From Bolinopsis microptera (lineage: Eukaryota; Ctenophora; Tentaculata; Lobata; Bolinopsidae): a stretch of DNA of 60,000 nt. Under the pieces are notes generated by a model. It made no database searches. It saw only the letters and a list, made by a program, of their open reading frames with translations, and was not told the origin of the DNA. Location: positions 9,361,669 through 9,421,668 of the forward strand of contig NC_087072.1 of NCBI RefSeq assembly GCF_026151205.1. Direction: 5' to 3'. Position 1 is the first letter of the stretch. Every line of letters starts with the position of its first letter. A program made the translations under genes and the position numbers. Of the stretch, positions 19,991 through 30,399 are shown piece by piece.

Positions 19991-22579
19991 TGTTCTACTG
20001 CTTCTTCGGACTAGCCCTTCAATTTCAAATTGTTTCTGCCTAACCTGTATTCATTTGAGAGGTAAGATTAAGGCTTACTCCTGCTTATTATAATATTTTA
20101 TAAGCGATAGTTTTAATGTTGAATGCTTTTATTTTCTTTCTATAATTCCACTTTTGACCTATATGACAGCCATTTATTATTTTCAAATTCGCACATTACA
20201 AAACTAATTGCACTGCTTTTTTAGAGCCCTCTCGCCAGCTGTACTACCATTAAGAGGTATTGAATTAAATATTGATATAAATCAACAACTTGACGTAGGT
20301 TTAATGTTTGTTAGTGCATAAATCAGATTGATTTTGCATCTTGGCAATAATTATGTTAAATCCCGCACAGATCTCTACACCAGTTAAATCAGAAGGAGGC
20401 AAATAGAGATCTGTAATAAGTAGTTTGTAGTAATATATACTCTTTACAACAGGGCCAATATTACTAGAAGTTGACACTCCGACATAAGGTCAAGCTGGTT
20501 GAGTAAAAAGATCACTAGTAGGAGCCACTATAGAGGCTAGGAAACTAGGTCGCTAGGGCAACCATCTGAGAGTAATCATTATTCATTGTTGATGTTCCCA
20601 TAACTCTGCGCTACGAAAGAGTTGCTAGGTTACATTTAGCAGACACGGGGGTGTGTAATTCGTCTACTCCCTCCTTTGTTTATCAGTTTATCTGCCCGCT
20701 CAGCTTCTCCGCTTGAAAATGACTTTGAACATAACGTCAAGTATCAGTCTTAGGGACTCCAGGACCTGAAATCATAAACCACTGTTTAAATAGCTAAAGA
20801 ATTTTAAATACGCGGTTACGATTTTGATGAATATATTACTTCATACTATTTACTACTTATTATTATACAATTATAGACCTATTGCATAAATAAATAATTA
20901 ATGTTAGGCTGTTCTCTATCTAGTACAGGTTTAATTCCGTAATTCGATTCAATTAGTACGAATCCTTTAGAACTATTGTAGTTGTACTCATGGCCATGCA
21001 ATTTATATCTTATTTATCGTATTTAAAGTCCGTTACGGCTATATACATTATACATATAATATGCATAGTTATACAGTGCAAACCGCGCCGGGTACTTTGC
21101 TGCTCGCCAAAATGCAAAAGCTTTATGGGCGCCTTCTTTAGGGGGGGGGGGGGGGGGGGGGGGGGGCAAAAAATGTAGCGGGGTTAGCACATCGGTACGT
21201 TTCGCCACTGACTAATAATATTGGGGATCCAGTAGCAGTCAGGGCATCAACCATTAAAATCAGCTGGGGCACAGTCTTGGTTAGGTTTTTTACTTTTCAG
21301 ACTAAAATTAATATTACGTGCGTTGTAAATGTAAGTCATGAATCAAGAATCAAGATAACAGTGTTATCGACATTACAGATCACTCACTAGGAAAAGACAT
21401 GACAATTATATTTTAAACGAATTCCCTGGATTTTCTACCCGTGAACTCGCTTCTTTGTGATAAACATGGAAATTTGAAGTATTTGGCACGCTATTGTCCA
21501 ATATTGTCCATAAACCTATTAATAAGCCCCTTATTTAAAGATAATACAATTTGCACATTAGTCACGTCGAGGACGAAAGTTCCAAGTTTTGGGCAGTGAT
21601 GAAGAATTCTGCAAGGGCTTACTGGATTGCTGGCTAAACACCACAAATGATGAGAAATATTGACACGTACTAATACTATGCTTCAATTAGCCTCAACATT
21701 GGCCGGACGACATTGATTGTCACTGTACGTGTCAGCTTCATAGTGGTCGGTTCACCCATCTGTAACCAGGTCACCGGCTCAAAAAACTTTGGTTAAATTG
21801 TCATTTATTATAGTTAAGTGTATGGTCTTAACATTCCATTTCAAAACGTCGATGTAACTTCTTTATCTCTTTTACTATATATATAAGCTAATGAAGAATC
21901 TACAAATTTTCTTGGCTCGTCTGCTCTTTTAGACAAAGAATCGAAAGGCGTAATATATAATATGATATATGTAATACTAATACGTATAGTCAAGACGTGA
22001 GTGTTAGGGCTCTCATTGACAAATTTATGTTTAATCCTGTTTAATCCTGTTTTATAATAACTTGTACGTTGTACGGCTCAGCATGCACCTTCTCCACTGG
22101 CCCGGTTACGATGATGGGTCGAGCAGTGTCTGACAAATAATAACATGCAATAATCGGCGTCAACTAACAAAGAAGTAACATCGATAAAGAAGTTAACATG
22201 CCTATGTAATATGCTGTCGTTTGAATTAGCATAGTTACGTTAGTTATTTAAAACTACATATTTTAAGCCATACCAAATTGTGACCTGTATTTTTAAGATC
22301 TAATGTATAAGTCGCATATTTTGGTTGTTGCATTGGCAGGGTATTACTATTAATATTAATTATTATGAAACCGAGAAAGTTCAAACTCTAGATCAGGCTA
22401 GCTCCTTTTAAATTGGACATTTTGCACAGAATTATTTGTTCGGTGTTTCAGCTGCACAGAATGACATTGAGCTAATGTTTAATTTCGTTTCACCTCTTGA
22501 GTTATTATAACTGTCTTTCTGAACAGGTTTAATGATTTCTAACCAGTGGTCTCAACCTTAAACGGTGGTAACACACATC
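19990..22579. other. Gene-free stretch with a 26-base G run
   Basis: No exon or mobile element recognised. It has a poly-G tract at 21141-21166 and otherwise AT-rich unique-looking sequence. The right end is the 3' boundary of the R2-type LINE. Confidence 0.5.
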
Positions 22580-25500
22580 AGAGTTGAGACACAGTTAATA
22601 AACTGCGGAGTGACTAAAATGCTATACAGCAAAAACAGAACGCTCCAACCAAACACTCCACCTACTGATCCTAACCACCCTAACAACTCTCTAGCTCTCT
22701 CTCTTCAACCCTCATTCCCTCACTCCTCTTGGTGCACAAAACCATTCTAACCTATGTATGTCCCCCCTAAGGGTTCCACAAGCCCAACGGTACATAGTTA
22801 GACGAAAAACAGAGAAGCCTTGATTGCCAGATCAAGGACTGCATCAGTAGCAGCGAAATACGGATATACCTTCTCCCTTACAGTCAGCGAGCTGACAACT
22901 ATCTGACTGTGTCTTTTAGGCCTTGCCACACCACCTTCGCTATTGCATCCGCTCGCCCGTATTCACTGACACATGCCACACCTGGGTTTAGTATGAAGAT
23001 GTACGCATATTCACCCAAGATGCGGAGATGCCTCAGTTTAGCGAGTTGAGATACAACAGCAAACTCACAGGAGCATGGATCAGAATCATCAGTTACCAAC
23101 CTGACACCGTTTCGGGGCTTTAATCGCAATACGGTTTCCTGTCAGGCGCCCCAGCAGTCCACCCTTGAACCACCATCTGATCCGAGAGTCACTTGAGGAG
23201 ACCCGTTAGAGCTCGCAATTGGCGACGAGATAACGTTTATGGTACCTCTAGATGTTATAGTGAACTCTCAAGCTCCAACCTTCCTGAACTCCCACTCCCT
23301 CTTTCTCGATAACAAGTAAATCCATCTGGAACAGTGGGCTGCCTCTTTCCCGCTGTCCCGTACCAGCTTCTTCAGCTCTCTTCCCCTAAAACCAATCCTC
23401 CTCGCAGCTCTCTCCAAACTCTGCGCAACCACTCCCCTAGCTCCAACTTCGACTGCGGCATTATAACAGCACCAACCTTTCGCCTGAATCTCAGCCTGCA
23501 GACCGCTGTATCGGTCGAGCTTGTACTCGTGCGATTCAGCGATCCGCTCTTCAGATGGTACTGTTAGCTCCCACCAAATAACTGTCTTTGCCGACCTTGA
23601 GAATATCACAAGGTCCGGCCTCAGCCGTGTTTCCACAATCTCACTGGGAAACTTAAGCTGCCCCTCAAGGTCTGACAGCACTATCCAATCCCGATACCCA
23701 CTCAGGATCCCAAAACCACGACTCTCCTTCCGGTCGTCTGTACCTGCTTTTCTTTTCCCAGCAGGAACAAAATCAATGAACTGCCTTCCATCGCCGGCCT
23801 TGTTCTTATAAGTGTTCACTCGGCGATCACAATGGAAGACAACCTGTTCAGAGATCTGCTTCAGAACCTTGTCGTGCCGCCATCTATACCTTCCTTGACT
23901 AAGGGCCACCTTACACCCAGCCAAAATGTGCTGAATGGTGCCCATCCTCTCCTCACATAACTTGCACTTCCCATCCTCATCTTCACTCCACTTGGAAACC
24001 ATAGAGGGGGTTAAGAGGGTGCCGTACACAGCACTTAGCATGAACCCAATAAGTGAGTCACCATACTTAAAAAGTGTATGCCAGCTCAAATCCGTCTTCA
24101 TTACGAGCTCTCTCCACTCACCCCACCTGCTCTGCATCTCCAGAGAACCTACTTGCACCTCCCTCTCTCTTTCAATGTTCTCCTTCACTCTCAGCATAAC
24201 CTCCCTCTCTCTTTCCCGCTCATCCATCCTCTCCCAAGGTTTTTTCCAGTCACCAAAACCGATGCCAACTCTTTTTTGAGGTTGCACCATCCCTCGCACC
24301 GATTCACAGACCAAATCTCTTCTGGCCTCTTCTAGTTCTGTCTCAGGCCTCCAAACTCTACCAGAACGAACTTGGGGCTGGACTGCTTTAATCAGGTCAT
24401 CCTTAGATGTCTGATAGGATTGCAACAGTCGACACTTCTCTATCTTCCATGTATCTGTCAAACTGCTCACCGGTAAGGCCACACTGGATGATTGACTGAA
24501 CAGACAAAGACCACTCAGAGTGTGCCCCACCCCTAACCACTTCCTGAGGAAACTATTGGTATTCTGTTCCCATCTGGTAACTGTTGTGATCGGAATATCA
24601 TAGATGGCAAGAGGCCACTTCAGTTTTGGAAGGACCATGTACTGATATCCCCAGCACTTCTGGAGTCCAGTAAGGGAACTTTCATCGAGTCTCCGAAGAA
24701 AAGTGTTAAGGTCGACCTTGGTTGAGTCGATGACTGATTTGTCATTTCCTTCCACTCTTATCCATCTCCCAAGGAATTTTATCGGCTTCTCTGACACATT
24801 CGGAATCACCTCACCACCCAACTGCAAACTCAACTCTTCTCTCTCCACCTCCTCCTCTCCTACCACTACCTCCTCAACCCACCTCACAGCCACTCCCTTC
24901 TTCAACACCAGTGCTCTGGACTTGGAGGACTTTAACTTAAATCTGGACCAGTCCACGTACTTCTGAAACACATTGAGTAACGTTTGCATATCCTCTGCAC
25001 GTGCGGTCGTCAGACAGCTATCGTCCATAAACAGCTTCAGAGTTGGTATCGGTGTGTCATCCTTGATGTACTCAATGCTTCTCGGAACCTTAGACTTTAG
25101 GTGTTCATGCCCAAGGTTCATGCACAAGACAAACAAGATGACTGATATCACACACCCCATGAAGATTCCTATCTCAAACTGCTGCCAGTCTGATGTCACC
25201 GTTCTTGAGGAGAACCTTCCGAATACCCCGGAGAAGTACCGTAGGATAATATTGATAACCTTCTCGGGGACGTTGTAGAAACGGAGGGCCCTGGCAATCA
25301 GAACATGGGGTACCGCTCCGTAAGCGTTAGCCAGGTCAAGCCATACCACACTCAGATCCTTCTTCTTGACCTTTGCTTCCTTCAGTACCTCCCACATGGC
25401 ACCAAAATGCTCCGTGCACCCACGGACGCCTGGCACACCACCCTTCTGTATAGAGAGGTCTACATATCCATTCGAGACAACAAAGCTGGTCAACCTCTTC

Positions 25501-26939
25501 GCCAGGATCGCCAAATAAATCTTCCCTTGAATGTTACCCAGGGAAATAGGCCGTCCTGAACTTGGTGAAAAGTCGCCATCCGCCTTTGGGATGTAGACAC
25601 CCTCGAAATACCTACAATTGTCAGGATATTCTTCTAACTTATATCCAGTTCTCAACAGGTCCCAGAGATTCTTGGCAATACCAGGACATCTCTTGTACAC
25701 TGTGTACGGGATCCCGTTGTTACCCGGGGCACTCTTGCTCCTTGCCTTCTTTACAACCTCCTCAAACTCCTTCTTGGATACCGTTGTGAGGTCAAAGGCA
25801 ACAGAGGGTTCAGGAGCACACTCAGGCAGACCCTCAAGTATACCAAGGGGCTGCTGCCGGGCTGGATCTCCGTACGTTCTGGCCAAGTGATCATCTAGCT
25901 CCTCCTTTGAACACTTAAGCTCCCCCACTGGACTTGGATTTAGCACTCCCTTGACCGTCTTGAAAGGGTCGCGTCCAAAATCCCCTCTAACTCTCCTTAT
26001 CTCTCTCTGCTTCTGTCTCCTTTTCTCAGCCCTCCTCAACTTCATCAAACGACCAGCCAACACTCTCAATAATGCCTCATAACCATCCTTCTCTATCTCA
26101 CTCCTTGCCTTCCTTTTCTTCCTCCTCAACTGCTTCCTCTTTTCAATCAGGCTGTCAATCTCCTCCTTTCGCCTGTTCTTAAAGCTCATGGCCTTCTTTC
26201 CACTACCAGCACCTACTTCAACAATACCAAACAACTTGACACCCTCGTCGTACACTACATCACAATGACTCACCATCTTCTCTTGAAATGGTTTCCGCTT
26301 GAGAACCACTGCAAACTTCTCTACCACACACTCATCAAACTTACTCCATCGACCATCATTGGACGCCGGCCACTTCACCTTGTCTCTTTTGCTAGCAGGT
26401 GGTTCGACTGAAATTCTCTTGTCAAGGAGAGCCCGGATATCTCTAGCACTGTGGTTGTTTTCCTGGCTAGATACCTCCGTCGAAGTTACAGGCATACTGC
26501 CAGCCGACGACTCCCCTTCCCAAATGCACTTCATTCGACCCCGATGGATATTCCTGCCTTTGACTGTGTCAAACCGACGTCCACATACACAGATACAACT
26601 CTGTCCCTCTCCTGCTTCAACCGTCGAGGACTCTCGACTACCTAAATTTGTCCTTTTCCGGAGTACAGGTAAGTGGAGGGATGCCTACAAAGCCTTTATT
26701 GTTAACCCGGGCAACTCGTCTCTAAATAAAGACTCCCGGGGCCTTAGAGAAGCAGGAGGCGTGGTACCGATGTAGGCTGAGGTAGCCACTTTTATGACCC
26801 CGTCTGACTTCTCTATTGCAGATCCGCTGCAGGCTCCGACCACTACCCAACCTAAAGACCAAAACCAGGCATACTATCTGTCTTATCATATGGGTCTTAC
26901 CCCATGGTAGCTGGCCTATCCCAGCAGTATTCAACAAAG
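22580..26939 (-). mobile_element. R2-type (RLE-bearing) LINE, apparently full length
   Basis: A 4.36-kb minus-strand non-LTR element. Its 5' end is at 26939, where it directly abuts the 3' end of a second copy; its 3' end, shared with that copy, is at 22580 (CAGAGTTGAGACACAG). It has a roughly 255-bp 5' leader, one long ORF and a roughly 690-bp 3' UTR. It is nearly identical to the second copy in shared regions (one C/T difference noted near 22650), which means very recent activity. Confidence 0.88.
23268..26684 (-). CDS. R2-type LINE ORF: zinc finger, reverse transcriptase, restriction-like endonuclease
   Basis: One uninterrupted frame of about 1139 codons after a stop at 26685-26687; the first in-frame Met is only at 26534. 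The true N-terminus is upstream, because a zinc-finger-like CICVCGRRFDTVKGRNIH ... C straddles that Met, so the Met lies inside the finger. RT motifs in order: KSAPGNNGIPYTVY, GRPISLGNIQGKIYLAIL, WLDLANAYGAVPH, GIFMGCVISVILFVL, and FMDD in place of the usual YADD. Near the C-terminus come a CCHC knuckle CKLCEERMGTIQHILAGC and the endonuclease pair RPDLVIF ... WWELTVPSEERI (PD...E type), as in R2/R4/NeSL/Hero elements. The protein would nick target DNA and reverse transcribe its own RNA. There is no break in the frame and no missing catalytic residue that I can see. Confidence 0.92.
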   Translation of the reverse strand, partial: ASLHLPVLRKRTNLGSRESSTVEAGEGQSCICVCGRRFDTVKGRNIHRGRMKCIWEGESSAGSMPVTSTEVSSQENNHSARDIRALLDKRISVEPPASKRDKVKWPASNDGRWSKFDECVVEKFAVVLKRKPFQEKMVSHCDVVYDEGVKLFGIVEVGAGSGKKAMSFKNRRKEEIDSLIEKRKQLRRKKRKARSEIEKDGYEALLRVLAGRLMKLRRAEKRRQKQREIRRVRGDFGRDPFKTVKGVLNPSPVGELKCSKEELDDHLARTYGDPARQQPLGILEGLPECAPEPSVAFDLTTVSKKEFEEVVKKARSKSAPGNNGIPYTVYKRCPGIAKNLWDLLRTGYKLEEYPDNCRYFEGVYIPKADGDFSPSSGRPISLGNIQGKIYLAILAKRLTSFVVSNGYVDLSIQKGGVPGVRGCTEHFGAMWEVLKEAKVKKKDLSVVWLDLANAYGAVPHVLIARALRFYNVPEKVINIILRYFSGVFGRFSSRTVTSDWQQFEIGIFMGCVISVILFVLCMNLGHEHLKSKVPRSIEYIKDDTPIPTLKLFMDDSCLTTARAEDMQTLLNVFQKYVDWSRFKLKSSKSRALVLKKGVAVRWVEEVVVGEEEVEREELSLQLGGEVIPNVSEKPIKFLGRWIRVEGNDKSVIDSTKVDLNTFLRRLDESSLTGLQKCWGYQYMVLPKLKWPLAIYDIPITTVTRWEQNTNSFLRKWLGVGHTLSGLCLFSQSSSVALPVSSLTDTWKIEKCRLLQSYQTSKDDLIKAVQPQVRSGRVWRPETELEEARRDLVCESVRGMVQPQKRVGIGFGDWKKPWERMDEREREREVMLRVKENIEREREVQVGSLEMQSRWGEWRELVMKTDLSWHTLFKYGDSLIGFMLSAVYGTLLTPSMVSKWSEDEDGKCKLCEERMGTIQHILAGCKVALSQGRYRWRHDKVLKQISEQVVFHCDRRVNTYKNKAGDGRQFIDFVPAGKRKAGTDDRKESRGFGILSGYRDWIVLSDLEGQLKFPSEIVETRLRPDLVIFSRSAKTVIWWELTVPSEERIAESHEYKLDRYSGLQAEIQAKGWCCYNAAVEVGARGVVAQSLERAARRIGFRGRELKKLVRDSGKEAAHCSRWIYLLSRKREWEFRKVGA

Positions 26940-27949
26940 CAGAGTTGAGACACAGTTAATAAACTGCGGAGTGACTAAAATGCTATACAGCAAAAACAGA
27001 ACGCTCCAACCAAACACCCCACCTACTGATCCTAACCACCCTAACAACTCTCTAGCTCTCTCTCTTCAACCCTCATTCCCTCACTCCTCTTGGTGCACAA
27101 AACCATTCTAACCTATGTATGTCCCCCCTAAGGGTTCCACAAGCCCAACGGTACATAGTTAGACGAAAAACAGAGAAGCCTTGATTGCCAGATCAAGGAC
27201 TGCATCAGTAGCAGCGAAATACGGATATACCTTCTCCCTTACAGTCAGCGAGCTGACAACTATCTGACTGTGTCTTTTAGGCCTTGCCACACCACCTTCG
27301 CTATTGCATCCGCTCGCCCGTATTCACTGACACATGCCACACCTGGGTTTAGTATGAAGATGTACGCATATTCACCCAAGATGCGGAGATGCCTCAGTTT
27401 AGCGAGTTGAGATACAACAGCAAACTCACAGGAGCATGGATCAGAATCATCAGTTACCAACCTGACACCGTTTCGGGGCTTTAATCGCAATACGGTTTCC
27501 TGTCAGGCGCCCCAGCACCAACCTTTCGCCTGAATCTCAGCCTGCAGACCGCTGTATCGGTCGAGCTTGTACTCGTGCGATTCAGCGATCCGCTCTTCAG
27601 ATGGTACTGTTAGCTCCCACCAAATAACTGTCTTTGCCGACCTTGAGAATATCACAAGGTCCGGCCTCAGCCGTGTTTCCACAATCTCACTGGGAAACTT
27701 AAGCTGCCCCTCAAGGTCTGACAGCACTATCCAATCCCGATACCCACTCAGGATCCCAAAACCACGACTCTCCTTCCGGTCGTCTGTACCTGCTTTTCTT
27801 TTCCCAGCAGGAACAAAATCAATGAACTGCCTTCCATCGCCGGCCTTGTTCTTATAAGTGTTCACTCGGCGATCACAATGGAAGACAACCTGTTCAGAGA
27901 TCTGCTTCAGAACCTTGTCGTGCCGCCATCTATACCTTCCTTGACTAAG
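26940..27949 (-). mobile_element. 5'-truncated, internally deleted copy of the same LINE
   Basis: 26940-27520 matches 22580-23155 and 27517-27949 matches 23470-23906. About 315 bp, the C-terminal end of the ORF and its stop, is missing at a CAGCA microhomology. The 5' end is truncated at 27949 in the endonuclease-coding part. Its 3' end touches the 5' end of the full-length copy, so the pair is head-to-tail. It cannot encode a working protein. Confidence 0.92.
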
Positions 27950-29070
27950 ATAATAGCTGATAAAAGCTGTTGAGAAGTAAACCACTAGAGAAAAGTATCA
28001 AGGAGACGGGTGTGATGGTGTGATCTGATGGATCTCTCTGGATACAATGTTTCAAAGTAATAAGTTTTTTTTGCAGAAACTTCATATTCTGTTCGACGTG
28101 CGCTGTTAAAATTAAGTTCAAGTTTTAGATTTTTCATCATGTTCACATTATCAATTAAATCATCCAGCTAGTGATGGGCAGATGATAATCACCTAAAAGT
28201 TACACAATTATGTTACTTGAGACTGTCAGTCAGTCCACTGTTCGGCTATTTTACACAGCTGAAGCTACACATCAGTATCTTCAAGTAAATTGTAAATACT
28301 GTTGCTTGATATTCACCTGTTTAAAATTACTATGGTTAATTACTGTTAAACTAAAGTTTACAATTTATTTGGCTAGATTTAACTAATTTGAATAGGTTTA
28401 TTAAAGCCCGGGACTGGGACAGTAATGCTAGCTATGATATTTTGAGAGTTTCAAAAATCAACACCCATGAGCAGCAACGTCGTGGTTGCTTGTTTGTCCA
28501 GACATTTGCCACAGAAATCAGAAATAGACAAAACTTTTCCTCTAGGACCCAGGCTATTGTTCAGCTGATTTTGTAGCGGATGTTCATAGTTTTTCTATCA
28601 GAATTAGTACGATTCATGCGAAGCTCTGAATTTAAGAAAGCTTCATATTTTATCTGCACGTTATCATGGAGATAATCACTCTTTAGGCTAAACATTTATG
28701 ATTTTGGGAGCTTATTTTATACAATTCTGACTCTTAGCAGCACGCTAATTATTAAGAGCTCATGAAAAGAACTGAAACAGTTCTTAGGCTCGAATAGAAA
28801 TAAGAGGTTTATGATTGTACGCAGAAATATATTAACCGAACGAAGAAGCACTTAGCTAAAACTCATTTAGAGATTATCATTTATATTCGACAAATTTTCA
28901 CATCTCACATCTCACTCAAATCTTATATTTGAAGCGTTATTCCGAACTCTCTCTGTCTCTCTGTCTCTCGTTTTCATACCTCCACAGCCCAGAGCCGCAT
29001 TAAAATGGAACTGCTCAGTTTATTAATGCAATCGCTCGCACATCTATATTCTGATATATATATATATATA
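27950..29070. other. Gene-free stretch
   Basis: AT-rich sequence with no convincing exon. An open stretch at 28388-28576 reads like protein (NFSSRTQAIVQLIL) and might be a relic of a mobile element, but I cannot place it. A (CT)n-rich patch lies near 28950-28970 and (TA)n at about 29053-29071. Confidence 0.45.
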
Positions 29071-30392
29071 ACTCCCACAATCCTGCCACCCTACACACAT
29101 AGCAGAGAATATTCCATATGGAGTAGCACATCGAGTGTTCAAAAACTGTTCAGAGGAAGAAGAGTATTTGAAATGTAAAATTGAATTTAGTGAATATCTA
29201 GAAGATAGGAATTACAATAAAGATCTTATCCATAAATCCTTTGAGAAAGTTGAGTTACTTAAACGGGATGATCTGATTTCAAAAAACCTTACAAGCTCTA
29301 ATAGTAAGAAGAGTGAAAGATGTTTTCCTTTAGTTTGTGATTTTGACCCTAACTTACCTCCAATTGGTAAAATAGTTAACAAGAATAAATTTATCCTTGG
29401 CCTAGACCCCCTTTTAAAGTCTGTGATCCAGCCTAGTAAAGTATTTGTTTCATATCGTGGTAATAAAACTATCAAAGAAACTTTAGTTCCGAGTAAACTT
29501 TCAGAAGATCGTAAGTATCATGAAGATAGTAATGTTATAGCTTTAAACTCTAACACTGAAAATGTGGCTCTGCCTACTAGTATAGAAGAGGGGGGATGTT
29601 ATCATTGTAACTCCAGATGTAAAGCCTGTAGAATGTATATTTGTGAATCAAAAACAGCTCAGAGCTACCACTCGGGGTACACTGTTAACATCATTGGACA
29701 ACTAGACTGCAACACAGTAGGGGTGTGCTATCTAGTAAGGGATAAAGTCTGCAGACGTGCTTCAGTAGGAAGCACAGTTAACAATTTTAAGACCAGATGG
29801 CAGAACCACAAATCACATATTAGGAAAGCGGTTAGGAGTTGTGAAATTTCTTGTCATTTTAACGATAACCAGTTCCATAATCTTACCAAAGAGCCCTTAA
29901 AAACGTTTGACAATGAGTTATCCGATCAGATAGAGGTTATTATTTTTGAAAAGCTAGATTTTATAAAATGTTTAACCTTAGAAGATAGAAGTAGGGTTGC
30001 TAAAGAAAGAGAATCATTTTGGCAAAACCAGCTTATGACCCTCAGTGATTTTGGAGGACTTAATAAACGTAGTGCTCTTAATGAAATAAAAAATTGACCT
30101 TTATATGATATGTTTTAATATTAATCTTTCCACAGACACTTGCATTTTGATGTTTACTTTCACCTCTGCATCTTTTGTTTATATCTTATGATTGAATGAG
30201 ACTTACTCACAAATTTCCCATCTCAGTATTGATCTATTTTTGTCATGTTTTTAATTTACTTCATAGAACAGTTATTTTAATAAACTTGCTTTCAGAATGA
30301 GACATGTAAAGATTACACAATCGATAGCTTAATGTGAATTTCGTGTTTTACTGTTTCACTGAATGTCTCAAATATATATATATATATATATT
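29053..30392 (+). mobile_element. Penelope-like retroelement fragment between (TA)n tracts
   Basis: The ORF fragment plus a roughly 270-bp AT-rich 3' part is bounded by (TA)n at about 29053-29071 and 30370-30392. The tracts could be a duplicated target or chance. Exact ends not resolved. Confidence 0.55.
29096..30097 (+). CDS. Penelope-like element ORF, C-terminal part with GIY-YIG domain
   Basis: The frame is open from at least 29096 (ENIPYGVAHRVFKNCS) to the stop at 30097, without a start codon, so it is a 5'-truncated piece. The order fits the C-terminal half of Penelope-like elements: post-RT linker with NKNKFILGLDPLLKSVIQPS and YRGNKTIKETLVPSKL, a Cys cluster CYHCNSRCKACRMYIC, then the GIY-YIG region with VGVCYLV, SVGSTVNNFKTRWQNHKSHI, a Glu in KERESFW and a final SDFGGLNKR. 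In the second core motif the usual Tyr is replaced (ASVG), so the nuclease is probably inactive. The RT domain is absent. (TA)n tracts lie on both sides. Confidence 0.82.
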   Translation, partial: HIAENIPYGVAHRVFKNCSEEEEYLKCKIEFSEYLEDRNYNKDLIHKSFEKVELLKRDDLISKNLTSSNSKKSERCFPLVCDFDPNLPPIGKIVNKNKFILGLDPLLKSVIQPSKVFVSYRGNKTIKETLVPSKLSEDRKYHEDSNVIALNSNTENVALPTSIEEGGCYHCNSRCKACRMYICESKTAQSYHSGYTVNIIGQLDCNTVGVCYLVRDKVCRRASVGSTVNNFKTRWQNHKSHIRKAVRSCEISCHFNDNQFHNLTKEPLKTFDNELSDQIEVIIFEKLDFIKCLTLEDRSRVAKERESFWQNQLMTLSDFGGLNKRSALNEIKN

Positions 30393-30399
30393 TCATTGG

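Noticed and set aside
22899-23129. 76-aa ORF repeated identically at 27260-27490
   Set aside because: It lies in the 3' UTR of the R2-type LINE; identity only reflects the recent copy, not selection.
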